Source of the DNA: Chloroflexota bacterium | Lineage (GTDB): Bacteria; Chloroflexota; Dehalococcoidia; SZUA-161 | Length of the DNA stretch: 5,586 bases | Direction of reading: 5' to 3' | NCBI GenBank assembly: GCA_003229915.1 | Contig: QIGA01000143.1 | Location: forward strand, 1-5,586 | Shown here: positions 4,371-5,586 of the stretch, piece by piece | How positions within the stretch are numbered: the first letter of the stretch is position 1 | How the letters are laid out: the number at the start of each line of letters is the position of its first letter | Program-made: the position numbers and the translations under genes | The notes under the pieces: model-generated | What the model saw: only the letters and a program-made list of their open reading frames with translations | Databases searched by the model: none | Told to the model about the DNA's origin: nothing

Positions 4371-5363
4371 TCATTTTCCATCTCCATTCAGCCCCGAATG
4401 GCCTGGGGCTGCTTCCCCATCAGGCATATCCGACGATGTCAGGGCAACATCTTCCTGAGACGGGTTGATAACAGACAATATAGCAGAGATAAGCAGCACC
4501 CCGCCAATTACTCCTAATGCAATGCCCACTGGCATCTCGTATATTTCTGAGACCAGCATCTTGGCCCCCACAAAGAATAGGACGGCGACGAGCCCGTGGC
4601 TAAGGTATCTAAACATCCTCATAATCCCAGCCAATGCGAAGTAGAGTGAGCGCAATCCCAGAATAGCACCTACATTGGCGCTATACACGATGAATGGATC
4701 CAACGTGATGGAGAGCGCGGCCGGAACCGAGTCTACAGCAAAAATAATATCACTTGTTTCAATGACCAGCACCACAACAAACAAGGGCGTGGCAATATAA
4801 CGGCCAGCCCTTTTCACAAAGAACCTATCACCCTCATAATCTTCCGTGACAGGCACAAACCGGCGGAACAGGCGGAGCACCGGATTCCCTCCTGGTCTTA
4901 TCGCGACCTCCTTACGTAAGGCCATCCTGACAGAGGTAATAATCAGAAAGGCTCCAAAAACATATATTACCCAGTCAAACCTCTCTATCAGCGTCACGCC
5001 TGCCAGAATGAAAGCCAGCCTCATCACAACCGCGCCAAGAATACCCCAGAAGAGTACCTTATGCTGGTACAGGCCAGGCACTGCGAAATAGGAGAAAATC
5101 AGCAGAAACACGAAGAGGTTATCTAAGCTCAGAGACTTCTCAATCAAATAGGCGGTCAAGAATTCGAGCGCTTTATCGGAACCACTCCAGAAGTAGATCC
5201 CCAAGCTAAAGAGCAGTGACAGCGCAATCCAAAAAGCGGACCACAGGAGCGATTCCTTGATACTGATAACGTGGGACTTGCGATGGAAAACCCTTAGGTC
5301 CAGAACCAGCAGCGCAAGTACAACAACATTAAACCCAACCCACATCCATACCTGGCCGGACAT
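4371..5363 (-). CDS. TerC/Alx-family integral membrane protein
   Basis: This 330-residue inner-membrane protein has about eight or nine hydrophobic helices and the TerC family hallmarks. EKSLSLDNLFVF (about 75-86) and VIETSDIIFAVDSVPA (about 200-215) each place acidic residues (E75, D81, E202, D205, D211) in membrane helices, followed by GLRSLYF (236-242). Family members such as Alx and TerC are linked to metal handling, including manganese export, metallation of secreted proteins, alkaline response and tellurite resistance. The conserved acidic residues probably bind the metal. A basic cytoplasmic loop lies around 145-190, and a polar tail follows about residue 300. ATG 5363 is chosen over an adjacent TTG at 5366 because GGAG lies five bases upstream. 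It is the first gene of a probable operon with the MBL hydrolase. No other tellurite-resistance gene is present, so a tellurite role should not be assumed. Confidence 0.92.
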   Translation of the reverse strand: MSGQVWMWVGFNVVVLALLVLDLRVFHRKSHVISIKESLLWSAFWIALSLLFSLGIYFWSGSDKALEFLTAYLIEKSLSLDNLFVFLLIFSYFAVPGLYQHKVLFWGILGAVVMRLAFILAGVTLIERFDWVIYVFGAFLIITSVRMALRKEVAIRPGGNPVLRLFRRFVPVTEDYEGDRFFVKRAGRYIATPLFVVVLVIETSDIIFAVDSVPAALSITLDPFIVYSANVGAILGLRSLYFALAGIMRMFRYLSHGLVAVLFFVGAKMLVSEIYEMPVGIALGVIGGVLLISAILSVINPSQEDVALTSSDMPDGEAAPGHSGLNGDGK

Positions 5364-5478
5364 CAATGCTCCTCTCGCCCTCTATCGCCCAGAGGTCTGC
5401 CAACAACATAATTGCCCATAGCTACCCGTTAACCCAAGAAACAGTGAGCCTGCTGCCGCGCACCATGTCACTGGCGTA

Positions 5479-5507
5479 ATGTTACAGGACATCAGCACCT
5501 TTGTCAC
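5479..5507 (-). promoter_or_regulatory. candidate terC promoter
   Basis: GTGACA (5507-5502) and TAACAT (5484-5479) are separated by 17 bp on the minus strand. The -10 box matches consensus at four of six bases. Initiation near 5472 would give a leader of about 108 nt containing a small hairpin CCTCT/AGAGG (5379-5395) just before the ribosome binding site. Confidence 0.45.
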
Positions 5508-5520
5508 GATGCCGAATCCA

Positions 5521-5558
5521 GGCAACAGAAAACGGGCCCTACTTCCGTGATAGGACCC
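5521..5558 (-). terminator. intrinsic terminator of an upstream minus-strand transcript
   Basis: On the minus strand GGGTCCTA (5558-5551) and TAGGGCCC (5541-5534) form an 8-bp stem with one G-U pair and a 9-base loop, followed by GTTTTCTGTT. It probably ends a gene located beyond the right edge. It lies upstream of the candidate terC promoter, so terC would be a separate transcript. Confidence 0.65.
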
Positions 5559-5586
5559 ATCATCTGCGTTGTGAACAAGGTACAGG

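Noticed and set aside
5364..5520. A yybP-ykoY manganese riboswitch upstream of terC.
   Set aside because: TerC/Alx genes often carry one, and fragments such as GGGTAGC and GCAGACC drew attention, but the conserved GGGGAGTAGC element and the matching paired structure are not visible.

Overview
The window looks like bacterial chromosome of medium GC content: single-copy housekeeping-type genes, two CCA-encoding tRNA genes, sigma-70-type promoters, and many dispersed palindromic repeats. The repeat vocabulary (a GTCATTGCGAG / GAAGCAATCTC element and a GGTGGGT...ACCCACC element) is the kind I associate with Chloroflexota (Dehalococcoidia) and similar environmental genomes. That assignment is a guess; nothing here fixes the taxon.

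Layout. Bases 1-1897 are a nested mobile-element region. A MITE-like element (53-1897, about 189 bp once the insert is removed, with 42-43 bp terminal inverted repeats) has been invaded by an IS110-family insertion sequence (186-1841) that carries a transposase on the minus strand. The insertion lies inside a small GTCATTGCGAG...GAAGCAATCTC palindromic repeat, and the joints share exactly a two-base AG (CT) core. The 250 bp upstream of the transposase has the position of an IS110 bridge RNA and contains two short segments, each repeating the sequence of one of the two insertion joints. The transposase gene is damaged near its 3' end by a frameshift. Bases 1898-1959 hold nothing I can identify; a hairpin follows at 1960-1990.

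Bases 2035-2544 are a MarR-family regulator on the minus strand, with a promoter and an overlapping palindromic operator. It is divergent from a 78-residue two-helix membrane protein on the plus strand (2802-3038). A related short inverted-repeat element (2641-2734) lies between the two promoters.

Bases 3039-3243 are non-coding, with a pair of REP-like hairpins and two further perfect hairpins; 3202-3243 shows nothing else. tRNA-Arg(CCG) and tRNA-Pro(TGG) follow on the minus strand from one strong promoter.

Bases 3498-5363 are a likely two-gene minus-strand operon: a TerC/Alx-family membrane protein, then a metallo-beta-lactamase-fold hydrolase with a C-terminal winged-helix region. The right edge holds a candidate terC promoter and an intrinsic terminator belonging to a minus-strand transcript from beyond the window.

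The most notable content is the IS110 element, because its boundaries, core dinucleotide, target repeat and probable guide segments can all be read from the sequence.
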